The notes below the pieces were generated by a model, which worked only from the letters and a program-made list of their open reading frames with translations, made no database searches and was not told the origin of the DNA. Shown in pieces: positions 10,071-22,060 of a DNA stretch of 64,000 bases. The DNA is from Castor canadensis (taxonomy: Eukaryota; Chordata; Mammalia; Rodentia; Castoridae): positions 134,965,583 to 135,029,582 of the forward strand of contig NC_133390.1 of the NCBI RefSeq assembly GCF_047511655.1. Reading direction: 5' to 3'. The translations under genes were made by a program, and so were the position numbers. Numbering within the stretch: position 1 is the first letter of the stretch; the number at the start of each line of letters is the position of its first letter.

Positions 10071-11760
10071 AGCACACTTACACTATAAACATCAAACTTT
10101 TAAGGTCCTTAACAAGATCTCCATTCGCTCCTCAATTACTGATAGAAAAAGTGAAAGACGTTCCCTATTGTTCACAATTTGCAATTACCTGAATAGAGCG
10201 TTTGTTATAATTAGACCTCCTTCCACATCTTTAAGGACAGGTTTGCTAGAAGTGATTGTGCTGAACTGCACACACAGCTATCTGTTTGTGTAAAATAGGT
10301 ATAAAAGTTTAGTACAAGTCCTAAGCAAGAGCATTTAAAATTCAACAATTACAGTTTTAAAAGCCAAATGTTATAAACCAGTTTTCCTGAAGGCATTGAA
10401 CAGTCAGCTTTTTTATTTTAATTAATGAACTTTCTCTGTCAAAGTTGGTACTATTTCTAATGAAATTCTTTTCTTGTTTGCCTAAACTCCTTTCACACGA
10501 TAGAAAATATTTTTCAAATTAGATCACCTCAACTTAAAATACAATTCCCCATTATCATCTAACCTCAAGCAAGAAACTTTTTAAGATGTCTCAAAAATCT
10601 AATTTGTGAATCTATTCATCTCATTTTTCAAATGAAGGGATGCTATGGAAATTAGATAGCTATTTTAAAATATAAGGTACCCCTAGAGAAACCAAAACAG
10701 TCTGTTTCTTTGCTCCTTTCGTTTTTCTAGCATAATGGTTTAAATGGGTTACAAACTGCATTTGGAGTTTCTATGTATTTGTTCTGTGCTGATCTATCCC
10801 TACATTTGATGAGTTTCAATTATTTCTTTGTATAATTCTAGTCTGCGGTGTCTGGTGAGGATGGAATGGATAAAGGAATGGCTTGCATTCACATTAGTTT
10901 TGGAGTGCTACTCACAGCGGGTCACAAACATAGTGGTTTCATTGTCTTTGCTAGTGCTGTGTTGTTGAATATCAGTTTTGATATAATTAAAATTACCGAT
11001 TTCATTTCATATTTCCTCTAAATTTTATGTACAAAAAATAGCTCAATGGTCCTAAGTAAACCTTTTCTTGCACAGATTTCTTTATTTTTCTCAGTGTTCA
11101 CCCTTGTAGCAATAAAATCTACATTAAAAATATATCTGGGAAGAAGGAAACTTATTTATCGTTTTTGGATTGTTCAAAATTATTAATACAACATTTAAAA
11201 TATTTCTGGGTAAAAACGGAATTGAACTAAATCGGATGGAATAGGAATTTGTTTTCTTTGTGCAAGTCTCCCCACACCTTGACTAGTTCAGAATAGTTTG
11301 GATATTTTAAAAATAGCTTGCTACCTCTGGAGCCCAGACAAAGCCACGTTGAATTGTGAAAAATAATTCAGGACAAATTTGCAGATATTTTTAAACTCCC
11401 ATGACACTGAGACGGAGCGACATTCTGTTTGGTACAAGGGTTGAAAAACACAACCTAACGGTGTTTACATGTGTATTCAGCCATGAAATTGAATATTATC
11501 AAAGTTGAAAAATGCAAATCAAATTAAAACCAGAGAAAATTGTCTTTGGAATTATAGTGGCCTGGAGCCCCCAAGTGTCTGTTCACATTAAAGCATTATA
11601 AAATGAAAACAGTGCCCCCCTCATTGTTCTCCCCACGCCACCCCCACCCCCATCCCAGGCATGACACTTATTCTTTAACTTTCTAGAAAAGTGTCGACAT
11701 TTAGGCACAAATCACATTTAATATAATTTTTCTTAAAAATAAAATGCCTTCCTTTACTCA
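10071..11760. promoter_or_regulatory. long AT-rich repeat-free block, candidate conserved element cluster
   Basis: About 1.7 kb with no transposon, strongly AT-rich, with many homeodomain- and SOX-like words: CAATTACTGATAG, TTGCAATTACC, TATAATTAGA, TTTTAATTAATG, GATATAATTAAAATTACC and AACAATTACAG. Rodent neutral DNA this old would normally contain SINEs, so intactness over this length suggests constraint. Function is inferred from composition only. Confidence 0.5.
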
Positions 11761-11799
11761 AGTGTTCCTAGCCAGGCCTGCTCCACAAACCCTTTCCTC

Positions 11800-12640
11800 A
11801 ATCTGAAATGTGCTCCCAAGCCGCTGGCCGGCGATCTCACTTTGGCTCCCGCGAGTAGCCAGGGACCTCTTAGTTCAGCGGGTGGCAGTCACCAAAGCGG
11901 CGCGCTCGGGTCAGGGCGCACGCCGGCGCTTCGGGGCCCGGAAGGCGCCGGAGGCTGGCGCTCTGGCTCCGGGTGCGTGGCGGGTGACAGGGTCCTCAGG
12001 CAGCGCAGCCTGGCTTGCTTGGGTGCATCTGCGCGCCGGCGGGGCAGCTGTACAGATAAAAAGGCCCCCGGAACCTCAGGACTTGAACGCGCGCTGTCGC
12101 ACCTAGCCGAGCGCTGGCTGCCAAGATGTGCGCAACAGCGAAACCTGAGAGACCTCCATGCGGGTTTCTTCCTAGCAATTCTCAATGCCTTCTTTTGTGA
12201 TATAGGACTTCCCAGGGCCTTGGTGGAAGAGATCGAAAAGGGAAATGCCCCTAAATATTAATTTTTTTGGAGTGGGTAGGAGATCTAAAGAAGCACCAGG
12301 CAGAGGGGCGATCGTTCTTGCTAATTTCCAAGTTCTAGAGCGCGGAGAACCTTCCCTAGGCAGCCAACCCCTGTAGACCGCACTATCCCACCAACAGTTG
12401 TGGCGGGAGCTGCAGACTATTTCCCTTCCGTCTCTCTCCTATCGCCTTCCTGCCCCGGGGAAAACCTGCGAACCCGGGTTTCTCCTTCAGGGGCCAAGGT
12501 CGGCCACTTTCAGGGAAAGGCATCAAGGCACCGCGTCGGCTGGCGACAGGCAAGACATACAGATAGAACAGCCTTGGGTCAAGGGTGGGAGCGTGACCCA
12601 GGTGGATTGGGAGCCTGATCAAGGCAGCCACGCCCACTAG
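11800..12640. promoter_or_regulatory. CpG island with TATA-like motif
   Basis: CpGs are very dense at 11,820-12,115 and remain frequent to about 12,550. A TATA-like AGATAAAAAGGC lies at 12,054-12,065, which would place a plus-strand start near 12,085-12,095. Frames of 98-139 codons overlap here in several phases on both strands, as expected in GC-rich DNA, and none is recognisable. It could be a first exon or promoter of a gene or long non-coding RNA, or an orphan developmental CpG island. Confidence 0.6.
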
Positions 12641-14762
12641 TCTGAAAAGCGACTGGTGGGGACACTAGGGACCTTAGCAGTGGCTAGGTTGTGTTAGAGT
12701 GGGGTAGAAAAAACTTTGAAATCAATTTGGCGACCTCTGAGGATTTTCATTTCAGCACAACCAACCTGCACTTCTGTGGTTTCTAACACTTGTTCACCCT
12801 AACCCCAGTCCAAGCAGCCTCGTCTCAGGCTGGAGATCACGAAGGACAGTCTGACTTTTTCTCCTCTGGGGAAGGACGGCAATTGGTAACTTCTGTGTCA
12901 TTCCTTCCTCACTCTTGCCTCCACCTCAGTCCTTGTAGATTCGAGGAGCAGCCCTGGTTCTAAAAACACAGTAACTCCGGTTTGGTCCAGCCAAAGCCAT
13001 GGGGGCGGGGCGGGGAGCAGTGGAAGCCAATTTTTATTTGAGACCTGCTCCTATATTTCCTTTCCAGGCACTCCTGGATGCAGACCAGTTCCACTGTGGC
13101 TGAGAAAACAGGCCCAGGCTCCCCCGACTGGTTAATCCGTCCGCCTCTTGGGTAGATACTGTAAGTTGTGGTCGTGTTTGGGAGATGCCGGACCACTATT
13201 TCCAAGGAGAGTTGTGCGGAACGTGTGCGTTTTTGTTGTTTTCAAAATCAAGCAAAGGAAACAGCAGCCAATTAAAATGAAATATTTTTATTCCCTTCAC
13301 ATGTTGTCAGTGATTTGCCCCCGGGGATCCACAATTTTCCCAAGCCTGTTAACGGGTGACAATGAATGAGTGCCTCCTGTAATTTAATTTTCCTGTCACA
13401 CTAAATAGAGCTACATTGTAAACCTTAGATCTACTCTTACTGATAGGATCGCCTTGTTTTTTCATTTGCACCATAAAGACCCCCAAAAGGGACACTGTAT
13501 TGTGACCTCTACTCTTGAATTATTCAAGAACTTAATGACATTTTCCATTTTAAAAAGGGAACTAATTGCCATTGATCAAAGCATGTGACCTTCTCTAGGT
13601 GCCCAGTATGAGAATGTAACCATCTGTATGTGCATACAGAGCCGACCACAGGTAAAAATAGGAAAAAATGTAGACACTGTGAGCTCAAAATGGATACTAA
13701 AATCACACATATGATGTAATTCCACCCCACGCATGATATAGAGTTACACAAATTCTCTTTACCTGATCTAAAGTCTGTATAAAATGTCTTATCAACTCAG
13801 GCGGGATATTTTGGACAAGAGGTAACCTTTTAGTTAGAATAGGACCATTTAAACTGTTGAAATCAAGTGTTCCTACATAAATGTGAAATTACTTTATGTG
13901 GTGCCGAGCAAAATATCTAACAATTTGCTCCTCCTTTTGTATTTGCTATTTGAATAGGGCTTGACTTTCCACAAAAGCCAGCATTGCAATTGTTCAGAGC
14001 TAGGATTCTTACCCTTTAAATTACCTGAAAACGGATGCTTACCTTCGACCCCCCACCACCCCAAAGGAAAATGATTCCGATTGTATTTCTTGTTGTCTTT
14101 TTGCTCTTTGCATAGTCCTGGAGAAAAGCAAAGGGAGAGAAAGATTCTTTGGCTTTTTAAATTCCAGATCAGCCTACAAGGTTGTCTGATGCTGTTCCTG
14201 ATGGATCCGGGTGTCTGCAGACACTAGGAAACATTTGTTTTTTAAATGTGGCAGGTGTTACAAAGTTGAGGGGCAACACATTTCCTTATCCTGGGCTGCA
14301 GATACTTTTTTTGAACTTTTAAGTGATGTTTGAGACAAGGCATGGAGATTTCTGCCTTTTAAATCCTTTAAAAATGATCCTGTCAATAAACACTTGCCAT
14401 CCTGTGTTCGACTGAGTCCATAACTGTATCTTGCAGAATTTCTGGAAGAGAAAATGAGGAACATTCGAACATCTAACTAGGATTTCATGAATTCTGCATT
14501 ATCTCAACATGTTTGACACAACTGCTGCTGGGGCAGCCTGAAGTCAAGTGCAAAGCCAAGTGATTGCTACTCCATCTGTGGAAGTAAATTAAATGCTATT
14601 TTAAAGAACATTGCTATAAAACTGTTATCACCTGAGCTACACAATAGAGCAACTGTTTTCATATTTCCTTAAAAGAACCTGTTTCTCTTCTTGGTAGTAT
14701 GTGCTCTTCTGCTCAGTACCATGACAGACAGAACAAGAACACATAGGGTTTTGTTTTGTTTT
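12641..14762. other. repeat-free flank of the CpG island, possible regulatory DNA
   Basis: No transposon recognised over 2.1 kb. A G-rich cluster GGGGGCGGGGCGGGG (13,002-13,016) provides overlapping Sp1/KLF-type sites. AT-rich words such as GTAATTTAATTTTCC (13,379-13,393) follow. Constraint is suspected but not measured. Confidence 0.4.
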
Positions 14763-14838
14763 TGTGGTGCTGGGAATGGGACGCAGGGCCTTGTGTGTGC
14801 TAGGCAAGTGCCCTACTACTGAGCTACATCCCCAGCCC
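14763..14838 (-). repeat. ID SINE, antisense
   Basis: Reverse complement of an ID element. The plus strand shows a T-rich tail, TGGTGCTGGGAATGGGACGC (degenerate B box), then TACTACTGAGCTACATCCCC (A-box half, reverse). Confidence 0.92.
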
Positions 14839-15200
14839 AGGACACGCAGTTCTTATTGTTAAATAATAAGGATACTTTAAGAAATGTAATAAAATATGAT
14901 GAAAGCAAACCTTTATGAACTGAACGATAATTGGGTTTTAGAGTTTTTCCATTTAGTTCTATATTTGAAAAAAATTTAAACAACTTGATATACCTTATAA
15001 GACATAGAATAAATTATTTAAGTATCTCTCACGGTATGTCTATTCTCTGTAAAATTCTATAGTAATATTATCCAATAATTTTTCTCCACTGTGATGGTGC
15101 TATCAAAATGAAAATTTCATTCACTTTTCAAATTGTCACTATAGATAAATTATAGTTATTTATTTGCTTATTTTCATCTTAAAAAAAACAACTTTCTTAA

Positions 15201-15390
15201 ACTGGGCATTGCGGTATACACTTAGGAAACTAAGACAGGAGGATTGAGGGTTTAAGACTAGCCCAGGCTGTACAGAGATCCTGATTCAAAAAACCAAGGG
15301 CTGGGAGTGTAACTCCATGGAAGAGCTCTTGCTTAGCATGTTTGTGGCCCTGGGTTTAATCCCCAGCACTGCAACAAACAAAAACTGAAA
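15201..15390 (+). repeat. composite B1-ID SINE
   Basis: A B1-like half (ACTGGGCATTGCGGTATACA to AGCCCAGGCTGTACAGAGATCC) is followed directly by an ID half (GGGCTGGGAGTGTAACTCCA to GGGTTTAATCCCCAGCACTG) and an A-rich tail. It shows the sense order of the dimer found throughout the right half. Confidence 0.92.
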
Positions 15391-16579
15391 CCAGGAAACA
15401 ACAAAACCTCTCTTGATCTAAGGCCACGAGAGGGACATTTGAGTACTGTATAAGGTTCGTGGCATCTTTGGGATATTGCTGGCTCTATTTCTAGAACTCT
15501 CTGTGTGTTGACAATTCAGAGTTAGGAGGAAGGATTTTATCCTTGATTCTAGATGGGTGTGTAAGAGATTGTGATGTAGCACCGTGTTTCACCCAGTTCC
15601 TATCCCTACTTCCTACCCTTCAACAGAAACCATCTTTAGAAAGCTTTCCCATTTGGCCTTTGTAAAAAAGTAAACTAGGTATCTCTCCCACAAGGCAGGG
15701 AGTACCTTTCAGTTCTTCATCTGTAAGCTGGGCTTCTTATTTCTCTATCAAGCCTAGTGTGTAGGGATACCCTGAGGTTTTGTTGTTGAAGGAACCAAAT
15801 CACACTTGTTTGTATTTGGTATTTGTGAAAATCAGAAGTGCTCTGCACTTTGGTTAGTTTAAAAAATGCCATGCACATGTAGGAAAGGAAGAATGAGGCC
15901 ATTGTTGAGGGGAAATTAATTTAGCTTATGATACCTAGATAGATATGTTATCAGGTCAGCCTGAACTTACTCATACATAAGTTCTTATGTTTTCCAGGTT
16001 CTAATAGGGGTTAGACAACTAACTACAGTATGTAGACAGCTGACAGTCTTGTCTTTGTTCCTTACTTTGCCCCCAGTCAGAAGACCATTATTTCTGAGTT
16101 GTTTTCCAATCTTTATTTCTTCTTTTAAAGATTAGAATAGCTTTAGGATTTTAAAAAATCCTAAAGACATCATACTTAACAGTAACTTTGTGTCTCATTG
16201 TATTTAATGGAATGTATGTGCTTACATGTATTTACTGGAATTCTGGGTGCCCATTTTTCCTCTCCTGGAAAATAACATCAAGATAGATCAGCTAAGCTAT
16301 GCTTACGCGTGGAACATTACCTACCCAGCCAAAGAAGGGGGTTTTGATATTACTCAGCAATGGTCATTTCTGGCATGAGCATATTTCACTGTGGAAATGG
16401 GAATGCCCTGCTCTAGAGTGTTCTTTTTTCCTCATGGAAATCGGGGATAAAAAAATCCCTAAAATATTTTCTTTATGCTAGGTGAAGCTAGTTCTTGAGG
16501 ATGACATTTTAAATTAGTTAATAATTAAACCATGGATAAAAAATACCTTGAGATCATCAAGGCTGGATACTTTCAGAAT
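15391..16579. other. unique non-coding stretch
   Basis: No gene or repeat recognised except the 26-bp palindrome described separately at 16,141-16,166. Confidence 0.45.
16141..16166. repeat. near-perfect palindrome
   Basis: Arms CTTTAGGATTTT (16,141-16,152) and its exact reverse complement (16,155-16,166) are separated by two A residues. It can form a 12-bp hairpin or cruciform. It is not part of a recognised transposon. Confidence 0.9.
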
Positions 16580-16833
16580 AGAAGGCATGGTTTCTTTTTT
16601 TCTTTTTTTTTTGGTGGGAACAGGGTTTGAACTCAGGGCTTCATGCTTACCAAGCAGGCACTCTACTGCTTGAGCCACACATGTAGTCCATTTTACACTA
16701 GCTATTTTGGAGATAGAACTTCAAGAACTATTTGTCTGGGCTGACCTTGAACCTGGTTCCTCCAGATCTCAGCCTTCCCATGTAGCTAGGATTGCAGGTG
16801 TCAGCCATCATGGCACAAGAAGACATGATTTCT
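16580..16833 (-). mobile_element. composite B1-ID-like SINE with target-site duplication
   Basis: Antisense dimer: T-run, then a tRNA-like half (GTTTGAACTCAGGGCTTC to TGCTTGAGCCAC), then a B1-like half ending GCAGGTGTCAGCCATCATGG. It is flanked by near-identical 16-bp repeats, AGAAGGCATGGTTTCT (16,580-16,595) and AGAAGACATGATTTCT (16,818-16,833), read as a target-site duplication with two substitutions. Confidence 0.92.
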
Positions 16834-16954
16834 GTAACAAAAACATAGGGACTTTTCAAACATGCTGTCAGGAGTAGCTTCCCTTTCTAATGAAATTCTA
16901 ACTGTGTAACTTTTCTTAGCTGCATTTTTGTATGTTTGGGGTTTCTTTTATTGT

Positions 16955-17090
16955 TGTTTCTGAGACAGTCTTGCTATGTAGTCCAGGCTGGCCTTTCAGT
17001 TCCTATGTAGCACGGACTGGCTTGGAACTCACCATCCTTCTGCTTCAGCCTCCTGAGTGCTGGGATTACAGACATGCACCACTAGGTTCA
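16955..17090 (-). repeat. B1 SINE, antisense, with internal partial duplication
   Basis: The plus strand reads CTGAGACAGTCTTGCTATGT, CCAGGCTGGCC, then a second similar segment GACTGGCTTGGAACTCACC, ending GCTGGGATTACAGACATGCA. The doubled GGCTGG motif suggests the internal duplication typical of B1-family monomers. Confidence 0.9.
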
Positions 17091-19980
17091 TTTCCTCTTA
17101 ACTGGATCATGCTTTCTCTAGATCAGTTTATTCACAGTTACTGGAACAAAAAGAGCTGGAGGAAGGACATTTTTAGGTTTGCTTTTCCAAGAGGCCACTG
17201 TGACAGAGAAAGCATGTAAGCTTGGCCCCATACTGAACTTTGACCATCACAAGAATTTCCCCAAAAGGCCATGAGATTGCAGTTAGATGGCTCTTCAATG
17301 CATATAAACTGAGGGATGAGACAGGAACAGATTATTCATAGAGAGCCAGTGGTTTCATTCCAGGTTGGTGCTCTAAGACACATGACAGTGAAGAGTTGTA
17401 GAACTGAGCAAAAAGGTCAAACCAAGAGCCACCAGAATATGTCAATGCAAAGATTTTAAATATAAAATTTGTGTTGATTTGTCCTGCTGTCAGTCCTGAA
17501 GTTGAAGCAGGCAAATGGTCCAAGTAGACACTTAACCTCCTTCTAAAATTACTAAATCTTATGAGGAATAAACAATGATGTGTGACTGATTTTTAAGAAA
17601 TCCTTGACCTAAGGCCAAGCAACTGACCTAAGACATCAGTGCTTTTCAATGACCAGAAAATGTTCATGAACTCAGAGAAACTGTTTAGGGTAAAAGGTAG
17701 CCCCTTACCTGGACCACATAGACCTTTCTTTGCTGGCCTATACAACATTTGAAATCAATCCCTGCTTCTCAGAATGGTGAGTATGGACCAGAGTTGTAAC
17801 AGGCCTTGGGCAGGCAATGTTTTCCCCCAAAGAAGCTGAGCCCAGCAGAGCACACAGACAGCAGACTGCACTCAGCCACCTGCCACACCTGCCTGTCAGG
17901 GCACACAGATGTGCACTGAAAGGGAGGAACCCAGGGTAAACCACTGGCATAGACAGTATGGAGAGGGTTTTACTGTTAGAGGTTTTACTGGTAACTATTT
18001 CTAGTTACCAGGTGAAGAAGGGAATACAGACAGTCCAACCAACAGTTTTTTAAGTGAAAATGACAGTCCCAAAGAACATGAAGTCATCTTTCCTTCCCTT
18101 CTCAAGGCTGAGTGTCCTTCCCAAGCTGCACAGGGTTTCTAATAAAATGTGATTTTTCTGTGTGCTTTGTCTCTGTGGAGAGGATTCAGGAGCCCCTTGA
18201 AGTCCTCAACCTTAAATCCATGTTAATAGGAGAAGCTTTTTTTTTTTTTTTTTTTTGTAGGTTTGGTTGGAAGAAAATTGACCCCAAGTGCACTCTGGGT
18301 AAACTAGGGCAAAAGACCTGATATGGCCTGTAGGGTACTCATTAACTGCTGTTCATTTGTGGAATCGATATTTCCAGCAAAGGAGTCAACACTCAAGCTC
18401 CACCCCGACGTCTGGCTCTTTCCTTGACACAACAATTTATTTTATAAATGCATCTGCCAGCAGAGAAGAAGAAGGAGCACCCAGCACTATGTCTTTTATC
18501 TCGGGGATATGCAAAGCACATTTATTTTCAGCTTTTATCTCTGGAATTGTATGTTGATCCCATACATATAGATTGATTTTGTTCAGGTAGATAATGAAAA
18601 GTCAAGTGGAAAATTACACAATGGCACTCACGATCCTGGTCTTATATCGGTATATAAATTGGTTTATTATTTCATTCTATTAAGGAGACTTTTTTTTGTT
18701 GTTGTTCTGGGATAACTTCAAAATGCATCATGTTGTCAGCCTTCCTGAATTTTCTTTTAGAGGAGGAGATGGGGAGGAGAAGGAGTAGGAGCCCCATTCT
18801 TCCCCTCCTTTTGCTAATTGTATGGGCCATATGAGCATCAGAGATGGGTGTGTGGGGGCTTTTTGCTCCCCTCCAAATCACTTCAGGGTGATGCCACAGT
18901 TTCTGTAACTCTTGGTTCTTTCTGGGTTGGAGCAAAAAATGTCCATCTTACACATCCTATTACATAGGTGCGTATTTTTTTCACCCTAGGCAATTCTAAA
19001 TTTTATCTTGATGACTGAAAGACATAACCTCCCCCCCCCAGGAGCACCAGGAGACCAGGGGTGAGAGGGTGGCAGCAGATAAAGGCCACCACCAAGGGAC
19101 AGCTCGGAGCCAGAACCCTGGAGGAAACCTTATTAATAGACATCTTCTGGACATTTGGTAGCCGGCGGAGCTTGCTCCAGCTTAAAGCAATTAATTCAGG
19201 ACACTGACATAAACTCTCCAGGTCTTTGACAGCTTGGAGCCGAAATAAAAATGCTAGTTCTCCCGGGAAGAGAGGAGGATGGCTAGCTCTTTTCTGGACT
19301 GTTTGCTTATAGGCCCAGCGAGCAACCTTCCTTGCAGAATGAAATGCAAGGGCACAAACAATGTACCAGGGAGAGAATAGAAGATGGGAATGAACAGTTT
19401 GAACTATTTGCTCAGCAGAAGGGCACCACAATGCTGGAGCAGTGGTTTTCCCATGCATCCACTGTCCCTTGTTTGGGGTCTTTTGTTGTCCCTGTCTCCT
19501 TTGGCTAGATAAGAACACAGCTGCAGCCTTGTAGCTAAGTAAGGCAAGGCTGCACTTATCCCCTTAAATCTCGGGGTGCCTCTACTGTACCAGGCTAAGC
19601 GGCTGCTCTCTTTCATTTTATGAGGAGTGGTAAGGGAGAGAATGGGATAATTGAGGGGGAGGGGAGGCACAGGACTCTCACATCGCTTATGTCTGATTCT
19701 TGCTTTTATATTTCTCTCTTTCTTTCTTCAATCCAATCTGTGATCAGATACAATCTTTGTGGGGCACTTATATTGAAGGCTTCAGTGGTTTGTGCTGGTT
19801 TCCAAACCAAAATGTTGCCTTTTGGGGAAAAGGGAGGAGGAGATATTCAGAGTGTAGTGAAGAGGGGTTTGAAGCAGAGTTTTTGATTTAAATAAAGAGA
19901 TACCACAAAAGAAGGAAAAGTTTGAAACAGTTGATTTAAAAACTGTGTTCAATTATGATTTGACACTTGTGAAAATCACT
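17091..19980. other. SINE-free non-coding stretch
   Basis: No transposon recognised. It contains a 20-base T run (18,237-18,256), a 9-bp inverted repeat CTGGTAACT/AGTTACCAG (17,988-18,011) and a C-run near 19,031-19,038. A minus-strand frame of 171 codons (19,003-19,518) is the longest in the window. It matches no family I know and shows no exon-like boundaries I can support. Confidence 0.45.
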
Positions 19981-20480
19981 TTGGACCTCTCTTTCCTATA
20001 TTTATTTTGTCAAGAATTGTAATAACTAAAGGTGGATGAAATCAGGGTGGAGACAGAATGAACTAGATATGGGACATAAAATGTACTTTTGTATTTGCCA
20101 CAAATTACACTTATAATCAGAGTAAATGTCATAAAAAATAATCGTCATGTTCTTTCACATTCAGTCTTTTAAAATCAGAGCTGATTTAAAACACCATAAG
20201 AGAAAATAGACCCGATAATAACTACTAACAAAAGCACAAAGCACAGTTTACATTAAAGTTAATTTTAAAGTGAAAATCTAACACAGGTTTGTACCATGGG
20301 ACATGTGTTCTGATTCAGTGGGTTTTGCCACTGATACTGGTTTGGGGAGTCAGGCTACAATACTTCAATTGTATAAATAAGGTTGATTTAGCCTGAATGG
20401 TTTTGTAAGATGAAAAAGCAAAAAGTTTAACACAAAAGAAAATTAATGGTTGGCTGTGATTATACTGAACATTTACAGGC
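19981..20480. promoter_or_regulatory. AT-rich candidate regulatory element
   Basis: Repeat-free AT-rich sequence with TAAT/ATTA words (AAAAATAATCGTCATG; CCCGATAATAACTAC; AAAGTTAATTTTAAAG). Call made on composition and absence of repeats. Confidence 0.35.
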
Positions 20481-21179
20481 CAAAAGTCCACCTGAGGGAA
20501 AGAAAATGTTTCAATGCTTTCTGTGTGTTTGTGCGTGTGTGTTTTTCTCACTGACAAAACTGGTAGGAAAACAAAATGCTTCCGTATATTTTTCCTGCTG
20601 GGTGGTCAGAAGGAAAGGCCAGGAAGCCAAAGGCCTCCCATTGAGACACTGCTCTGAGAAGAGCCAACCTCACGTGCCGCCTCCCAGGGCACCTGTTCAT
20701 CTCTGCTCCCTGTGGGGGTGAGCTCTGCACAGGCAGCTAAGGAGCCACGCGTGTCCCCCATAACCACTGAGCAAGCTCCCTGAAGGGAAAGCCACCCAAA
20801 CATGTTCACATCCCATTTAAGACGGCCCCTAAGTTGTCCACAGAGCCATTGTCCAACAGAGCTGTGAAGTGATTTAGATGCAGTGAATATCACATTTGAT
20901 TACAAAGGAGCGTGTAGGGGTGTGTGTGTGTGTGTGTTGTAGGCTGTGTACAATGAAGGGAGAGAGTATGGAAAATGGAAGAAGAATTCTATTTAGACAT
21001 TTATAAATGTTTGATAACACCATGAAAAGGCCAAAATAAAAGGTCCTATAAAATGCATCATCTTTTGCTATGATTTTGTTCATATATGTTTGTATGGATA
21101 ACAAGATTTTTTTCCTAAAAGGACTATAATACACTATCAAGTACAAGTTGTTCTGCTTTTCTTTTGCAAGCATACATTA
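20481..21179. other. unique stretch with short (TG)n
   Basis: Contains a (TG)n run at about 20,920-20,937. No exon or transposon recognised. Confidence 0.5.
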
Positions 21180-22060
21180 AAATTTTTTGTATTTAGTACA
21201 GAAAAATTCATACCATATCATAAAGGAACAAACACATTTCCCCCGATGAGGTAATTAAACAAAACGTATTCCATCTTGATGAAAGCTGAGGCCAAAGTGG
21301 AAATTGTAATTGGCCTGGATGAATATATTAATTTTTTTTTCTCTAATTCTTGACATAAAGAAAAACTGGCTCAGGGAAATTTTTCCATCTTGGCATTTTA
21401 AGATTAATCTGAAAATCAGGTCATCGAATCATTAAAGACAATTTAGAGGAACAGGTGGAGGGCTCTTCTTTGCTTAAAGACTGTCCTTTTTGAGATCAGA
21501 ATGCTCATAAGAGGGGAAATGGCTTTTTAAATTTCCAATTTCTTCAAAGAATACACATGCAACTGGTATCCATACAAAGCTGCACGTGTGGTGAGGCCTT
21601 CCAGGGAGGAGCAGCACCGTAGGGGAGGGCAAATGCCCAAATAATGAATCAAGTTTAAAAGACTGTGGTCAAATGCAAGGAGCAAGTGATACTGATCTTA
21701 TATGTAAGGGGCTTGGACATCACACCAGCTGCCAAGGAGTTTGATTAATGAGGCATTAAGGAGATCGAGTGACACTTACAGCTAGTTACTTATGGTGCTA
21801 ATTTCAAAACACTTTGCAATAGACAAAGAGACTCTGCTCATAATGCAAAGTAATTTGTGGTGTGTTCCTGGTGAATGCATTTAGCGAAGCAAATATAGTT
21901 ATGCAGAATTTAAATTAAGGTTGACACTAATGTAAACAGAGCCCAGGAACCACTGTCCAATAATTTGATGAGAACACAGGTTTTAATCAAACCTCTTCCA
22001 CTAAAATAGCAATTTAAATCCCCATCGTTTAAACTGGATAAAATGCTTAAGCCAAGAAGG
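21180..22060. promoter_or_regulatory. candidate conserved enhancer
   Basis: About 0.9 kb without repeats, carrying many developmental-factor-like words: GGTAATTAAACAAAACG, TTGTAATTGGCC, GAATATATTAATTT, AAGATTAATCTG, TTGATTAATGAGGCATTAAGG, ACTTTGCAATAGACAAAGAG, TGCAGAATTTAAATTAAGG and TTTTAATCAAACC. The density of TAAT cores and the clean unique sequence make it one of the strongest enhancer candidates here. Conservation is not verified. Confidence 0.5.

Noticed and set aside
11842-12261. 139-codon plus-strand frame in the CpG island
   Set aside because: Several frames on both strands are open here. The composition is Ala/Arg/Gly/Ser-rich as expected of GC-rich non-coding DNA.
19003-19518. 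171-codon minus-strand frame, longest in the window
   Set aside because: No domain, signal or homologue recognised. It lies in a non-coding-looking region and a frame this long is plausible by chance in 64 kb.
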